A stretch of 21,954 bases of DNA, taken from NCBI GenBank assembly GCA_007120745.1, contig SKNC01000135.1, positions 1 through 21,954 of the forward strand, in the 5' to 3' direction. Both the position numbers and the translations under genes were made by a program. Positions 6,970-14,971 of this stretch are shown piece by piece. The DNA is from Bacillota bacterium (GTDB taxonomy: Bacteria; Bacillota; Dethiobacteria; SKNC01). Each line of letters begins with the position of its first letter. Position 1 is the stretch's first letter. The notes under the pieces were generated by a model. That model was given only the letters and a program-made list of their open reading frames with translations, had not been told where the DNA came from and ran no database searches.

Positions 6970-8774
6970 TAATCACCTTCTTCCTCGTCATCTTCTTCCT
7001 CATCATAATCCGCTTTATCCGGCCTGATGCGGTCATCAGCAGATTTAATAAAGGCCAGAAGCCCCCAGGAAGCAATCATGGAGGAGCCCCCGTTGGATAA
7101 AAAAGGCACGGTGATTCCCGTCAGAGGAAGAATGTCTACTGATCCCAGAACATTTAATGCCATCTGGATTAAAAATATGGAAGCCGCTCCACAGGCAGCA
7201 ATGGCATAAAAAGATGAACGGCAGTTCCTGGTTGAAAGCACCGCATAAACCGCAATAAACACGATGCTCAAAACTGCAGTAAGGGCAATCAGCAGCCCCC
7301 ATTCCTCGGAGAGCAGGCCGAAAATCAGGTCTGTATCCGCTGCAGGAATATATTTAAAATAGCCATTTCCGCCGCCTACCCCTAAAAGACCGCCGCTGGC
7401 AGCGGCAATCATGGTGCGGGTCTGCTGGTAGCCGGTGGTATTTGCCAGTTCCCATACGTTTCCCCATGCCGCAAAGCGGGTGGCGATGTAAGGCATGAAT
7501 GAGACTGCTGCAATACCTCCAAATACGGCCCCTGCCGTTACCAGGAGAATTGTCCGCAAATCTCCGGACTGCATGAAGGCGATGACAATAAAGGTGCCAA
7601 AGATAACCACCGCCGTGCCAAAATCCCTGATGAGCACCAGCGTGCCAATGCATGCTCCGGAAAATGCTATAAAAGCAGTCATATTGCGGGTTGTAAGAAG
7701 CCTGTCCAGGGTTGCCGTCCCGGCCATCACAAAGGCAATCTTTACAAACTCCATGGGCTGAAAAGAGACAAACCCAAGATTAATCCACCTCTTCGCTCCG
7801 AAATATGTTTCCCCCAGAGACAGGTTTAAAACCATGAGCACCAGGGCGGAGGCGATCAAGAAAAACTTCAGTTTCTCAGCCCGCCCTAGGTTCCCGATGA
7901 GTACCTGCAGTACGGTATACACCACGATCCCTGCAAGAATGGCCACCAGCTGCTTATCAAGGGAGTTGGGGGAGGCGGAGGCAACAATGAATAAGTTCAG
8001 TCCGCAGAGAAAATAGCACAGCAGTTCCAGTTCCATATTCTTTCGGTTGAACCAGCGGGTGAGGGTATAATGTAAGGAGATGGCCATGATGAATATGAGT
8101 AATATGATAGGCAGGGCGGGATTTTCTTCAGTACCCATGGAAAAGATAATCTGGATGCCTCCCAGAATCAGAAATAATAAAATCAAAAACAGGGTTCCAC
8201 CGGAACTGAAATATCTCCCGGATTCTTTAGTTCTAACAGCATCATTTTCATGCAATGGTTCCCTGGGTTCTTCCTCCGGAGAGACCAGCGTCATATCCGC
8301 GCCTGAAAGGGAAATCGTGTCCCCGTAATGGATATTCACCGCCTGCAGCTTTTCTATCTCAGCCCCGTTTACTTTTACCCCGCCTTTTGAGCCCAGGTCT
8401 GCAACAGACCAGGCCCCGTTATGAAAGGTAAGCACGGCATGGCTCCTGGAGACAAAAGGCAGGTTAATTACAATATCACATAACTTGCTGCGCCCCATTA
8501 AATTTTCCCAGTTTCTAATAGGCAGCCGTTCACCATCGGCCATGCGCAGGTAACCCCAGACCGATTTTCCCTGTCCATTCTGAAAAAAAGGCAGGACGCA
8601 CCGCAGTAATATAGCAGCTGCCAGGATTGGGAGCACCCACCTTATCACCAGGGTATATACTTCTCCCGCCAACCCTGGCAGTGCTGGAAAATCCACTGTA
8701 CTTACAATTGTTTCAATGAACCTGGTTAAAAACCCGTCCCAAAGCTGTTTTGCGCTTTCTAAAAAATCACTCAT
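6969..8774 (-). CDS. rodA: FHA-domain fused RodA/FtsW/SpoVE-family glycosyltransferase
   Basis: 601 aa. A membrane segment at about 38-62 precedes a cytoplasmic FHA domain (about 75-165) with G94-R95, S109-R-S-H112 and N136-G137, the expected phosphothreonine-binding residues. About ten further membrane segments form a SEDS core (about 195-585). Family landmarks are GAKRWINLGFVSFQPMEFVK, LIRDFGTAVVIFG, ADTDLIFGLLSEEWGLL and GITVPFLSNGGSSM. SEDS proteins polymerise lipid II glycan with a partner class B PBP, here encoded next. The tail is strongly acidic (DEEEDDEEEGD). The start ATG 8774 has GAGG nearby. The FHA part suggests control by a Ser/Thr kinase not present in this window. Confidence 0.93.
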   Translation of the reverse strand: MSDFLESAKQLWDGFLTRFIETIVSTVDFPALPGLAGEVYTLVIRWVLPILAAAILLRCVLPFFQNGQGKSVWGYLRMADGERLPIRNWENLMGRSKLCDIVINLPFVSRSHAVLTFHNGAWSVADLGSKGGVKVNGAEIEKLQAVNIHYGDTISLSGADMTLVSPEEEPREPLHENDAVRTKESGRYFSSGGTLFLILLFLILGGIQIIFSMGTEENPALPIILLIFIMAISLHYTLTRWFNRKNMELELLCYFLCGLNLFIVASASPNSLDKQLVAILAGIVVYTVLQVLIGNLGRAEKLKFFLIASALVLMVLNLSLGETYFGAKRWINLGFVSFQPMEFVKIAFVMAGTATLDRLLTTRNMTAFIAFSGACIGTLVLIRDFGTAVVIFGTFIVIAFMQSGDLRTILLVTAGAVFGGIAAVSFMPYIATRFAAWGNVWELANTTGYQQTRTMIAAASGGLLGVGGGNGYFKYIPAADTDLIFGLLSEEWGLLIALTAVLSIVFIAVYAVLSTRNCRSSFYAIAACGAASIFLIQMALNVLGSVDILPLTGITVPFLSNGGSSMIASWGLLAFIKSADDRIRPDKADYDEEEDDEEEGD

Positions 8775-8837
8775 TATGATTTTCCTCTATCCAAAAGAAT
8801 TTAATATCCTGCTTTCATTATGTATTATGTTTATCTC

Positions 8838-8846
8838 ATTATAACA
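8838..8846 (-). promoter_or_regulatory. extended -10 promoter of the rodA-pbpA operon
   Basis: The minus strand reads TGTTATAATGAG (TATAAT is the complement of 8838-8843). It lies 64 bases upstream of the rodA ATG and no clear -35 is seen. The core TGTTATAATGAGA is shared with the promoter at 18015-18023. Confidence 0.55.
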
Positions 8847-9288
8847 GAAATAGTTCAAAAAAGTACTTTTCATTAGGCTGCTGTGAAGAGCACTTCTATG
8901 CCTCTTAAATATGCTGATTTCATGAAATACTTAAAGAAATAAGAGCCTCGGCTCTATTATAACTGGCAAACATAAAAACTAAATTGCAAGAAGTGTGACT
9001 ATCGTCTTCTAGAAACTCATTATAAAATAATTCCATTTTGCTTTAAAAATTTTTAAAAATAAAAATAATTGGCAGGCTGGAGTTCGTAGGCAAATATTAA
9101 TTATAATTAATAGAAAAAGAGCAGGATAATCATTATTTTGTAATGAATATTGTCTTGTATGGCCAATTCTTTCCTCTTCTATGTTATCATGGTAAAATGA
9201 AGGGGATGCATCCTGTTCCTCGGCAATAGAGTTCTATGTGATAAGGATACCTGTTGTGCTGTTTGACCTCCCCAAGCAGGAAAACCCC

Positions 9289-9297
9289 TGGTATAAG
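9289..9297 (+). promoter_or_regulatory. candidate extended -10 promoter of the macAB-like operon
   Basis: TGGTATAAG with a TTGACC at 9263-9268, but the 23-bp spacer is too long for a normal -35/-10 pair. It lies about 92 bases before the GTG start. A second candidate, TGTTATCAT (9182-9190), lies further upstream. Confidence 0.35.
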
Positions 9298-9389
9298 TAT
9301 TTCATGATAGTAGAAAGAGCAGAATAAGGATGCAGGTTTAATACTGGCCTGGATATTTTTTTTTTAACGCATTCAATCCAACCGACAAG

Positions 9390-10997
9390 GTGGTGGACAT
9401 TATTTCTGAAACAGTTGAGAATCTACACAAAAAACGGTTTATGCGGCTGCTGCCCTTCTTATTCCTGGCTGTCTTACTTATCCTGGCGCTTTCCTTTATT
9501 GGCAGCCGCAAGGATCAGAAACCGGAAGTTAGGACGTCATCCCTGCATAAGGGTGATATTTCCAGCGTCATATATGTGACGGCTGAGATACACCCTGGAA
9601 CCATTGTTGAACAGACAATCCCGCAGCAGCAGCGGGTTACAGCGGTCCATGTTAATCTGGGGGACCAGGTTCAGGCCGGGGATGTCCTGCTGACCCTGGA
9701 TACTCAGGAAATTCAAGACCAGTACGACCAGGCCAGGGAGGCAAGGAAAGAAATTGAATCATCCCTGGCCGATGCGGAGGCACAGGCAAAAGCCCAGGTA
9801 AGGGAAATGGAAAAGGCTGCGAAGGAATTTGAGAAACAGGTGAATCTTCTTTCGGAAAGCCTCTCGGGGGCTGCCTCCAACCTTGCCCTGCTAAGGGGTA
9901 TGTCCTCTGCAGAGCTGAACGCCCGGCCAGAAATGCCGGCAAATGCTGGCGCTCTCCTGGCTGAACTTGACACGGAGGCAGAGGATGCCGACCAGCAGAT
10001 GCAGGTACTGCTGGAGGCTTTACTACAAGGGGTTCAGGTGACAGGAAGTCCTGAATACCAGGAGGTACTGCAGGAGCTGGAAAATGACCTGGTTAACTTG
10101 AGCACTGCTCTATCCCAGGTGCTGCTTGGCCTGAGTGACAGCATTACCAGCAGCCTGAATGCCAACCTCTCTATTTCCCCTGACCTGGCTGGACAGCTGG
10201 GCGGGCTGGGTGGAGCTTTTTCAGATCCCCTGACCCAGGCAAAGCAGCAGGAGGAAATGGCCAGGGAAAGGCTGGAACAATCTGTATCCCAGATGACAGC
10301 TGAAAGCCCCGGTGTGATCGCGGAAGTCAATGCAGAAGTTGGCTCTTATATTGGCACTGCCTCTGCCCAGGTGAATACCAGTTTAGACAGCATGATTAAT
10401 GAAACGCTGGGTGGGGCCTTTGGGAGTACAGCTGCCGGAAAACCACCGGCGGTAGTCATCTATGATAATACAAAACCAAAAGCAGTCTTCCAGGCGAACC
10501 GCTTTGATGCCAACCGCCTGGATCGCGACATGCCGGTTATTTATGAACAGGATGGCAAAACCTATCAGGGAACAGTTACCCGCAAAGCCCCCTTTGCCAG
10601 CAGCTTTAGAGCCAGCGGTGCAAATGACTTTTTCGGAGATATTTCTGGAGTAGGGGGTTTCCCCAATGAACCACAACTGGAGATTGAGATGAGTATTGAA
10701 GGGGACCGTCTGACCGAACTTATCCCGGGATTCTTTATCGACGCTGAAATCGTAACAGATTCTGCAAAGAATGTTCTTTTACTGCCCGCCGAAGCCATGC
10801 GCCGTGAACTGGAGGTCTACTATGTTTATATCATAGAAGAAGAAAGTCGACTGACCAGAAAGGAATTCAAACCAGGTATCCAATCAGACATGTTTGTGGA
10901 GGTTGTTTCCGGCCTGACCGTTGATGACCGGGTGGTGCTGAATCCAACGGGTCTTTTAGAAGATGGAATGCTGGTACAGGAGCGCAGCGATGACTAA
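9390..10997 (+). CDS. MacA/YknX-like membrane fusion protein of an ABC exporter
   Basis: 535 aa with an N-terminal membrane anchor (about 18-38) and an extracytoplasmic body. First lipoyl half is QQRVTAVHVNLGDQVQAGDVLLTLD (about 80-105, shown in part). A long coiled-coil region covers about 108-300, and the second lipoyl half is SPGVIAEVNAEVGSYIG (about 306-322). Beta-barrel and membrane-proximal domains follow to the end (LTVDDRVVLNPTGLLEDGM). Such adaptors pair with MacB-type ABC transporters and stabilise substrate passage. The middle region is unusually long, making the protein about 150 aa larger than a typical MacA. The start is uncertain: GTG 9390 or 9393, with AAGG too close; the first in-frame upstream stop is TAA at 9339. 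It is the first gene of a three-gene operon. Confidence 0.88.
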   Translation: MVDIISETVENLHKKRFMRLLPFLFLAVLLILALSFIGSRKDQKPEVRTSSLHKGDISSVIYVTAEIHPGTIVEQTIPQQQRVTAVHVNLGDQVQAGDVLLTLDTQEIQDQYDQAREARKEIESSLADAEAQAKAQVREMEKAAKEFEKQVNLLSESLSGAASNLALLRGMSSAELNARPEMPANAGALLAELDTEAEDADQQMQVLLEALLQGVQVTGSPEYQEVLQELENDLVNLSTALSQVLLGLSDSITSSLNANLSISPDLAGQLGGLGGAFSDPLTQAKQQEEMARERLEQSVSQMTAESPGVIAEVNAEVGSYIGTASAQVNTSLDSMINETLGGAFGSTAAGKPPAVVIYDNTKPKAVFQANRFDANRLDRDMPVIYEQDGKTYQGTVTRKAPFASSFRASGANDFFGDISGVGGFPNEPQLEIEMSIEGDRLTELIPGFFIDAEIVTDSAKNVLLLPAEAMRRELEVYYVYIIEEESRLTRKEFKPGIQSDMFVEVVSGLTVDDRVVLNPTGLLEDGMLVQERSDD

Positions 10998-11793
10998 GAT
11001 GACTAAGATATTATTTAGAGCGAAGAATGAAGAGAAAAAAAATAAGGCCGGGGAGGAAAATTCGGAGCAATCTGTGAATCCAAACCCTGTTATTGCCCTT
11101 CGGGACGTCTGGAAGACCTATCGGACCGGAGCCGTCCAGCTGACTGCACTGCGGGGAATTAGCGTCCAAATATTTCGCGGTGAGTTTACAGCAATCATGG
11201 GCCCTTCCGGTTCCGGAAAGTCCACCATGATGAATATTCTCGGCTGTTTGGATCAAATGGACTCCGGCAGTTATTTTCTCAATGATACCGATATCAGCAA
11301 TCTAAGCCAGAATCAGCTGGCCTTTATACGCAACCAGGAGATCGGCTTTGTCTTTCAGTCATTCAATCTTCTGACCAAAATTACGCTGCAGGAAAATGTA
11401 GAACTGCCCCTTGTCTATGCAGGACTTGGCCGCAGGGAGCGGGCCAAAAGAGCAGCTGAAGCCCTGGAAGCTGTGGGGCTTCTTTCCTGGGCCCGGCACC
11501 GGCCCAATGAAGTGTCCGGGGGTCAGATACAGCGGGCAGCCATAGCCCGGGCTATTGTTATGCGACCAGCCCTGTTGATGGCGGATGAACCCACAGGAAA
11601 CCTGGACAGCCGAACATCCCTGGACATCATGGAGGTTTTCAGCCAGCTGAACAAGAACGGGTCCACTATTGTCTTGATTACCCATGAAAAGGATATTGCT
11701 AGTTTTGCCAATCGAATCGTACGGGTTGAGGATGGTGAAATCGTTTTTGACAGTTTTGGCCGAGACGCACCAGGGCCAGGAAAAAATCATTGA
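10990..11793 (+). CDS. MacB-type ABC transporter ATPase (LolD/YknY-like)
   Basis: 267 aa. The start is ATG 10990, with AGGAG at 10978-10982 seven bases upstream; it overlaps the adaptor stop by eight bases (ATGACTAA). Motifs: Walker A G71-P-S-G-S-G-K77-S-T, Q-loop FVFQSFNLL, signature VSGGQ (175-179), Walker B LLMADE (D199, E200), D-loop NLDS and switch H232 (LITHEKD). The domain begins at about residue 33. The first 30 residues form a Lys/Glu-rich extension absent from most relatives. It hydrolyses ATP in the cytoplasm to drive the permease encoded next. The gene begins with a tandem nine-base duplication giving MTKMTK. Confidence 0.94.
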   Translation: MTKMTKILFRAKNEEKKNKAGEENSEQSVNPNPVIALRDVWKTYRTGAVQLTALRGISVQIFRGEFTAIMGPSGSGKSTMMNILGCLDQMDSGSYFLNDTDISNLSQNQLAFIRNQEIGFVFQSFNLLTKITLQENVELPLVYAGLGRRERAKRAAEALEAVGLLSWARHRPNEVSGGQIQRAAIARAIVMRPALLMADEPTGNLDSRTSLDIMEVFSQLNKNGSTIVLITHEKDIASFANRIVRVEDGEIVFDSFGRDAPGPGKNH

Positions 11794-11843
11794 AACCAAA
11801 ACCATTACTCTTGACGGCAGTCTGAAAACGAGGAGACATTGTA

Positions 11844-13097
11844 ATGCTACTGGAAAGTATTAAGATGGCACTCAGCAGCCTGATGGCCAATAAAATGAGA
11901 GCCCTGCTTACAATGCTGGGCATTATTGTTGGTATCGCTTCAGTGATAACCATTGTTTCATTGGGGGAAGGCGGGAAGAATGAAGTACTGGGCCAATTCG
12001 AGCAAATTGGAGCATCCACAGTGATTATCCAGGTCCGCTCAAGCCAGGCTCAGGCCGGTGACTATATTAACCAAAACGACGTTGATGCCATACGCACCCG
12101 TATTGATTCAGTGAAACATGTTACCGCACCCCTGCAGTCCATCGGCCACGCTTCAACAGAAATGGGGCGGCGGCGCATATACCTGTCGGGAATCGATCCT
12201 GATTTTAACGAGTTTTCACCCATTGAAATTGTCTACGGCCGCTTGTTTACGGAAATAGAATACCTGGATGCCTTCCCGGTGGTTATTATAGACCGGGCCG
12301 GGGCCCAGGCCTTGTTCGGCCGGGAAAATATTATTGGAGAGAGGCTGACTGTGGAGAGCAGCGGAAGGCTGCTCCGGGCAACGGTTGTGGGTGTCTGTGA
12401 ATCGGTGGCCACTCAGTTCTCCGCATTTGCCTCCAGTTTTGGGGGTGACTTTGATGAAAGCCGGGGCATGCCTTTTTTCGTCTATTCTCCCTTCACAACG
12501 GCCGGCACTATCATCGAAAGCAATAACCGCTTTTCATCCATCAATGTAATGGCGGTTGAACCGGAGCGCGTTGATGAGGCCGGCGCTTCGGTCATCCGCC
12601 TGCTGGAGATGCGCCGGGGCAACAGCGAGCGTTCTGTGTACAGGAGTCAAAACCTGGCTTCCATCCTGGACCAGATAAACAACGTCATCAATATCATGAC
12701 CTGGTTTATCAGCACTGTGGCAGGCATTTCACTGGTGGTGGGAGGAATTGGCGTGATGAATATTATGCTGGTATCGGTCACCGAACGAACTCGAGAAATC
12801 GGCATTCGTAAAGCCATCGGAGCCACAAACACAGATATTTTGCTTCAGTTCATGACCGAATCGGTCATTTTGACCCTTTTTGGAGGTCTGTTGGGCATTC
12901 TGGCCGGTTTGGGGCTGGCCTTTGGGATCTCGGCCGCAGCAGAAAGCCTGGGGGTAGCCCAAATTACCCCTATCCTGAGCTGGCAGGCAGTTGTTATTGC
13001 CGTTGCTTTTTCCACTGCAGTGGGCCTGTTTTTCGGTATCTATCCAGCCCGCAAGGCCGCTCACCTTCATCCCATCGACGCTCTCCGCCACCAGTAA
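11844..13097 (+). CDS. MacB/YknZ-type ABC transporter permease (FtsX-like)
   Basis: 417 aa with the four-helix MacB topology: TM1 at about 20-42 (MRALLTMLGIIVGIASVITI), a large MacB_PCD extracytoplasmic domain (about 45-275), then three helices near 285-305, 330-355 and 375-400. The VMLVSVTERTREIGIRKAIGA-type coupling segment, which contacts the ATPase, is visible around 307-325 (NIMLVSVTERTREIGIRKAI). AGGAG at 11831-11835 is eight bases before the ATG. This is a mechanotransmission-type transporter; in monoderms such systems (YknXYZ and relatives) export or resist peptides and antibiotics. No substrate can be assigned and no TolC-like gene is present. The TAA stop abuts a REP-like hairpin at 13098. 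Confidence 0.93.
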   Translation: MLLESIKMALSSLMANKMRALLTMLGIIVGIASVITIVSLGEGGKNEVLGQFEQIGASTVIIQVRSSQAQAGDYINQNDVDAIRTRIDSVKHVTAPLQSIGHASTEMGRRRIYLSGIDPDFNEFSPIEIVYGRLFTEIEYLDAFPVVIIDRAGAQALFGRENIIGERLTVESSGRLLRATVVGVCESVATQFSAFASSFGGDFDESRGMPFFVYSPFTTAGTIIESNNRFSSINVMAVEPERVDEAGASVIRLLEMRRGNSERSVYRSQNLASILDQINNVINIMTWFISTVAGISLVVGGIGVMNIMLVSVTERTREIGIRKAIGATNTDILLQFMTESVILTLFGGLLGILAGLGLAFGISAAAESLGVAQITPILSWQAVVIAVAFSTAVGLFFGIYPARKAAHLHPIDALRHQ

Positions 13098-13124
13098 GGG
13101 ACAAGGGGACAGGTCCCTTGTCCC
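13098..13124 (-). repeat. REP-like hairpin, exact inverted copy (left flank of RAYT)
   Basis: Perfect 10-bp stem GGGACAAGGG (13098-13107) / CCCTTGTCCC (13115-13124) around loop GACAGGT. Its reverse complement is identical over 27 nt to the copies at 14930-14956 and 17154-17180. It starts on the base after the permease stop codon and ends nine bases before the RAYT stop codon. Confidence 0.93.
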
Positions 13125-13133
13125 AAAAATAAG

Positions 13134-13892
13134 CTAAACTCTATCGATAACACTCTTAGATATTCCGGTTATACGGGATAGTTGTCTTATTGTAACACCC
13201 TCTATTGACTTCAGGGCTTTAATTATCTCATTTCTTTTTTGTTTATTTAACTGGATTAATTGAATTGTATCAGAAATACTTTTTTGCAGAAGGATGGCCC
13301 TAATTTCACTGTCCGATACTTTTAGTTTTTCATTGTCATCTAAACACTGATCATCATTTTGCATATTCGTATATACTGTAAAAAGCTTAATCGCTTCCTT
13401 CCTGTCCTGTGAAAACATATCGAACATGTAATCAGTGTCTATTATAATCGATTTATTTATATATTCATCGAAACTGCTCCACCTGAAATCTGACACTTTA
13501 TTTACGATTCCTGCCTTTACGGGATTTTGATGAATATATCTAAGCACTGTAAAAAAGTAAGCATCGTCCTCAACCACTTCACTCTTAAACCTTTCTTGAA
13601 ATAAGTGCCCACACCTCTGATATTTTGTATTGTACCAGTAGACATAACTGCTGCTGATCCTTTTCATAATTAATGAGATTGGTTCCAATGACTCTTTAAT
13701 TAACATATGTATATGGTTTTTCATAAAACAATAGCCGTAGAGTTCAAAGCCACTTACCTTTTTATAGTATTTTAAAGTCTGGAATAGTTTTTCTTTATCC
13801 TGGCTGTCTTTAAAAATACGCTGTTTATTTATGCCTCGCAGCATTATGTGATAAATTCCGGTTTCACTTTTTTCCCGAGCCTGTCGTGGCAT
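13134..13892 (-). CDS. REP-associated tyrosine transposase (RAYT, Y1_Tnp/IS200-like)
   Basis: 252 aa. A Y1 HUH nuclease fold: GIYHIMLRG near the N-terminus, the HUH motif N59-H60-I-H62 (MKNHIHMLI) and the likely catalytic Y119 in VLRYIHQNPVKAG, the standard RAYT landmark. The C-terminus (about 215-252) is a helix-turn-helix, VTIRQLSRITGISKSVIDRV, of the type found in some RAYT groups. These enzymes cut and join single-stranded REP hairpins. The gene is clearly more AT-rich than the macAB genes beside it, suggesting acquisition. It is flanked by inverted REP-like elements at 13098-13124 and 13924-13950. The start ATG 13892 has GAGGTGA upstream. All landmark residues are intact, so it may be active. 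Confidence 0.92.
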   Translation of the reverse strand: MPRQAREKSETGIYHIMLRGINKQRIFKDSQDKEKLFQTLKYYKKVSGFELYGYCFMKNHIHMLIKESLEPISLIMKRISSSYVYWYNTKYQRCGHLFQERFKSEVVEDDAYFFTVLRYIHQNPVKAGIVNKVSDFRWSSFDEYINKSIIIDTDYMFDMFSQDRKEAIKLFTVYTNMQNDDQCLDDNEKLKVSDSEIRAILLQKSISDTIQLIQLNKQKRNEIIKALKSIEGVTIRQLSRITGISKSVIDRV

Positions 13893-13923
13893 TTTATCAC
13901 CTCATTGTCTGAAAAAACAAAGT

Positions 13924-13950
13924 GGAACAAGGGACCTGTCTTCTTGTCCT
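13924..13950 (+). repeat. REP-like hairpin, decayed copy (right flank of RAYT)
   Basis: Shares GGGACCTGTC and the general layout with the exact copies but differs at four positions (3, 18, 19 and 27 of the 27-nt core). This leaves one mismatch and several G-T pairs in the stem. It is oriented opposite to the left-flank copy and lies 31 bases upstream of the RAYT start. Confidence 0.8.
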
Positions 13951-14143
13951 TAATGATTTTTCCTTCCTGATAACCAAGGCAATCCTCTATAATTTCTATA
14001 CAAACTGGAAATATTACTTTTTAGCTCAGTTTATGTGTCCATTCAAATCCGAATCACATTAATTATTAACTTAAATATTGTAAGAGATACAACTAAAATC
14101 CCAGGGTCTTTTTATCCCGTGAAGTTATGACATGAGGTGTTTT

Positions 14144-14803
14144 ATGATGAAAAAAATAGCAGTTCTCATATTACTGAATTTTTTACTATTGGTTTGCTCC
14201 AATCCTGCAGCATCACACCAGCCTCGTATTATTTCGGAACAGAAGGTTGAGATTAAAAATCCTCAGATTTCTCAGGCATTTTATGCGGTTCTTCAGGGAA
14301 CCCCGGATGATTACATACTTAAAGAAGAAAAAGAATTTCCTTTGTATATAAGCATTCTTCTGCCAGACCTGCCGGAGGTTCGCAAAGATTATCTTATAGA
14401 AGTTTACAGTTTTGATAACGGAAATCAGCTTGTTCCTTTATTCAAGCTGGAGGGAAATCATCATACCTGGGAACCATTTTATGAACCCTTTGCTGGGGAC
14501 ACCTACCTTCAGGGACCTGAGTCGGAACGGGTGCTTCCATCAGGAATATATATAATTCGGGTCTCTAACCCTGATAATCAAGGGAAATATGTATTAAGCG
14601 TTGGCAGAGAGGAGAGTTTCAGCGTGCCGGAAGCTGTAGATACCATTAGAAATCTCCCCGCCCTTAAAAAATACTTTGGGAAAAGCCCCTTTACTGCCTT
14701 TTTCAATTTAGTTGGTCTGTTTATACTGATGTCCCTGGCAGTTCTGGCTGTGGTTATTTTTATTGCATACCGATTCATAAGATATTTGCTGAGACAGAAT
14801 TGA
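14144..14803 (+). CDS. Secreted protein with C-terminal membrane anchor, function unknown
   Basis: 219 aa from ATG 14144 (GAGGTG at 14134-14139; the next codon is also ATG, and an in-frame ATG at 14132 overlaps the ribosome binding site). The N-terminus is a signal peptide (KKIAVLILLNFLLLVCSNPAASH) and a helix near residues 190-213 (shown in part: LVGLFILMSLAVLAVVIFIA) anchors the C-terminus, leaving a short basic tail RYLLRQN. The extracytoplasmic domain has many beta-prone segments and phrases such as LYISILLPDLPEVRKDYLIE and LPSGIYIIRVSNPDNQGKYVLSVG, suggesting a beta-sandwich of pre-peptidase or adhesion type. I do not recognise a named family. It stands alone, between the RAYT and the WYL operon. 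Confidence 0.75.
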   Translation: MMKKIAVLILLNFLLLVCSNPAASHQPRIISEQKVEIKNPQISQAFYAVLQGTPDDYILKEEKEFPLYISILLPDLPEVRKDYLIEVYSFDNGNQLVPLFKLEGNHHTWEPFYEPFAGDTYLQGPESERVLPSGIYIIRVSNPDNQGKYVLSVGREESFSVPEAVDTIRNLPALKKYFGKSPFTAFFNLVGLFILMSLAVLAVVIFIAYRFIRYLLRQN

Positions 14804-14820
14804 AAAAGAATCAAAATTCT

Positions 14821-14960
14821 ACATTAACAAATACATCCTTCCCAGAAGGTCAGGGAAAGCATTGTGAAAATAACCCCGATACTGTTAAAGCCCTCATCTT
14901 CACGGCAAGATAGGGATAAGTGAGCATCTGGGACAAGGGACCTGTCCCCTTGTCCCTTGT
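14821..14960 (+). repeat. Composite dispersed repeat, copy A (about 140 bp, ends in exact REP hairpin)
   Basis: By eye, 14831-14929 aligns with 17052-17153 at roughly three-quarters identity. The best block is ACTGTTAAAGCCCTCATCTT (14881-14900), identical in both copies. It ends in a REP hairpin at 14930-14956 that is identical over 31 nt (14930-14960) to copy B. The opposite end has a small hairpin, TTCCC (14839-14843) / GGGAA (14853-14857). It lies between the 3' ends of two converging genes. Confidence 0.85.
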
Positions 14961-14971
14961 AGCAGGCATGT

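Larger units (their letters stand above)
8775..9389. other. 615-bp divergent intergenic region (rodA / macA)
   Basis: AT-rich with no supported gene. Visible items are the rodA promoter (8838-8846), a small hairpin AGAGCC-TC-GGCTCT (8942-8955), and A/T tracts at 9040-9070. There are also two GCAGG motifs 49 bp apart (9072, 9121) each followed by AATATT, a 10-bp palindrome GGATGCATCC (9204-9213), the candidate macA promoter, and a run of ten T (9356-9365) just before the adaptor gene. Confidence 0.5.

Noticed and set aside
8899..8943. 14-codon frame starting MPLKYADF
   Set aside because: No ribosome binding site and too short; probably chance.
9061..9160. Two GCAGG...AATATT motifs 49 bp apart upstream of the adaptor gene, possibly a dispersed repeat
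   Set aside because: Only the short ends match; the interior does not align, so two copies in AT-rich DNA are not enough to claim a repeat.
13098..13124. Reading the REP hairpins as ordinary intrinsic terminators
   Set aside because: Stems are GC-rich but none is followed by a proper T run on the relevant strand, and copies occur in both orientations.
14821..14960. Composite repeat as a riboswitch or attC-type site
   Set aside because: It lies at gene 3' ends, not leaders, and no known riboswitch core or integrase site could be recognised.
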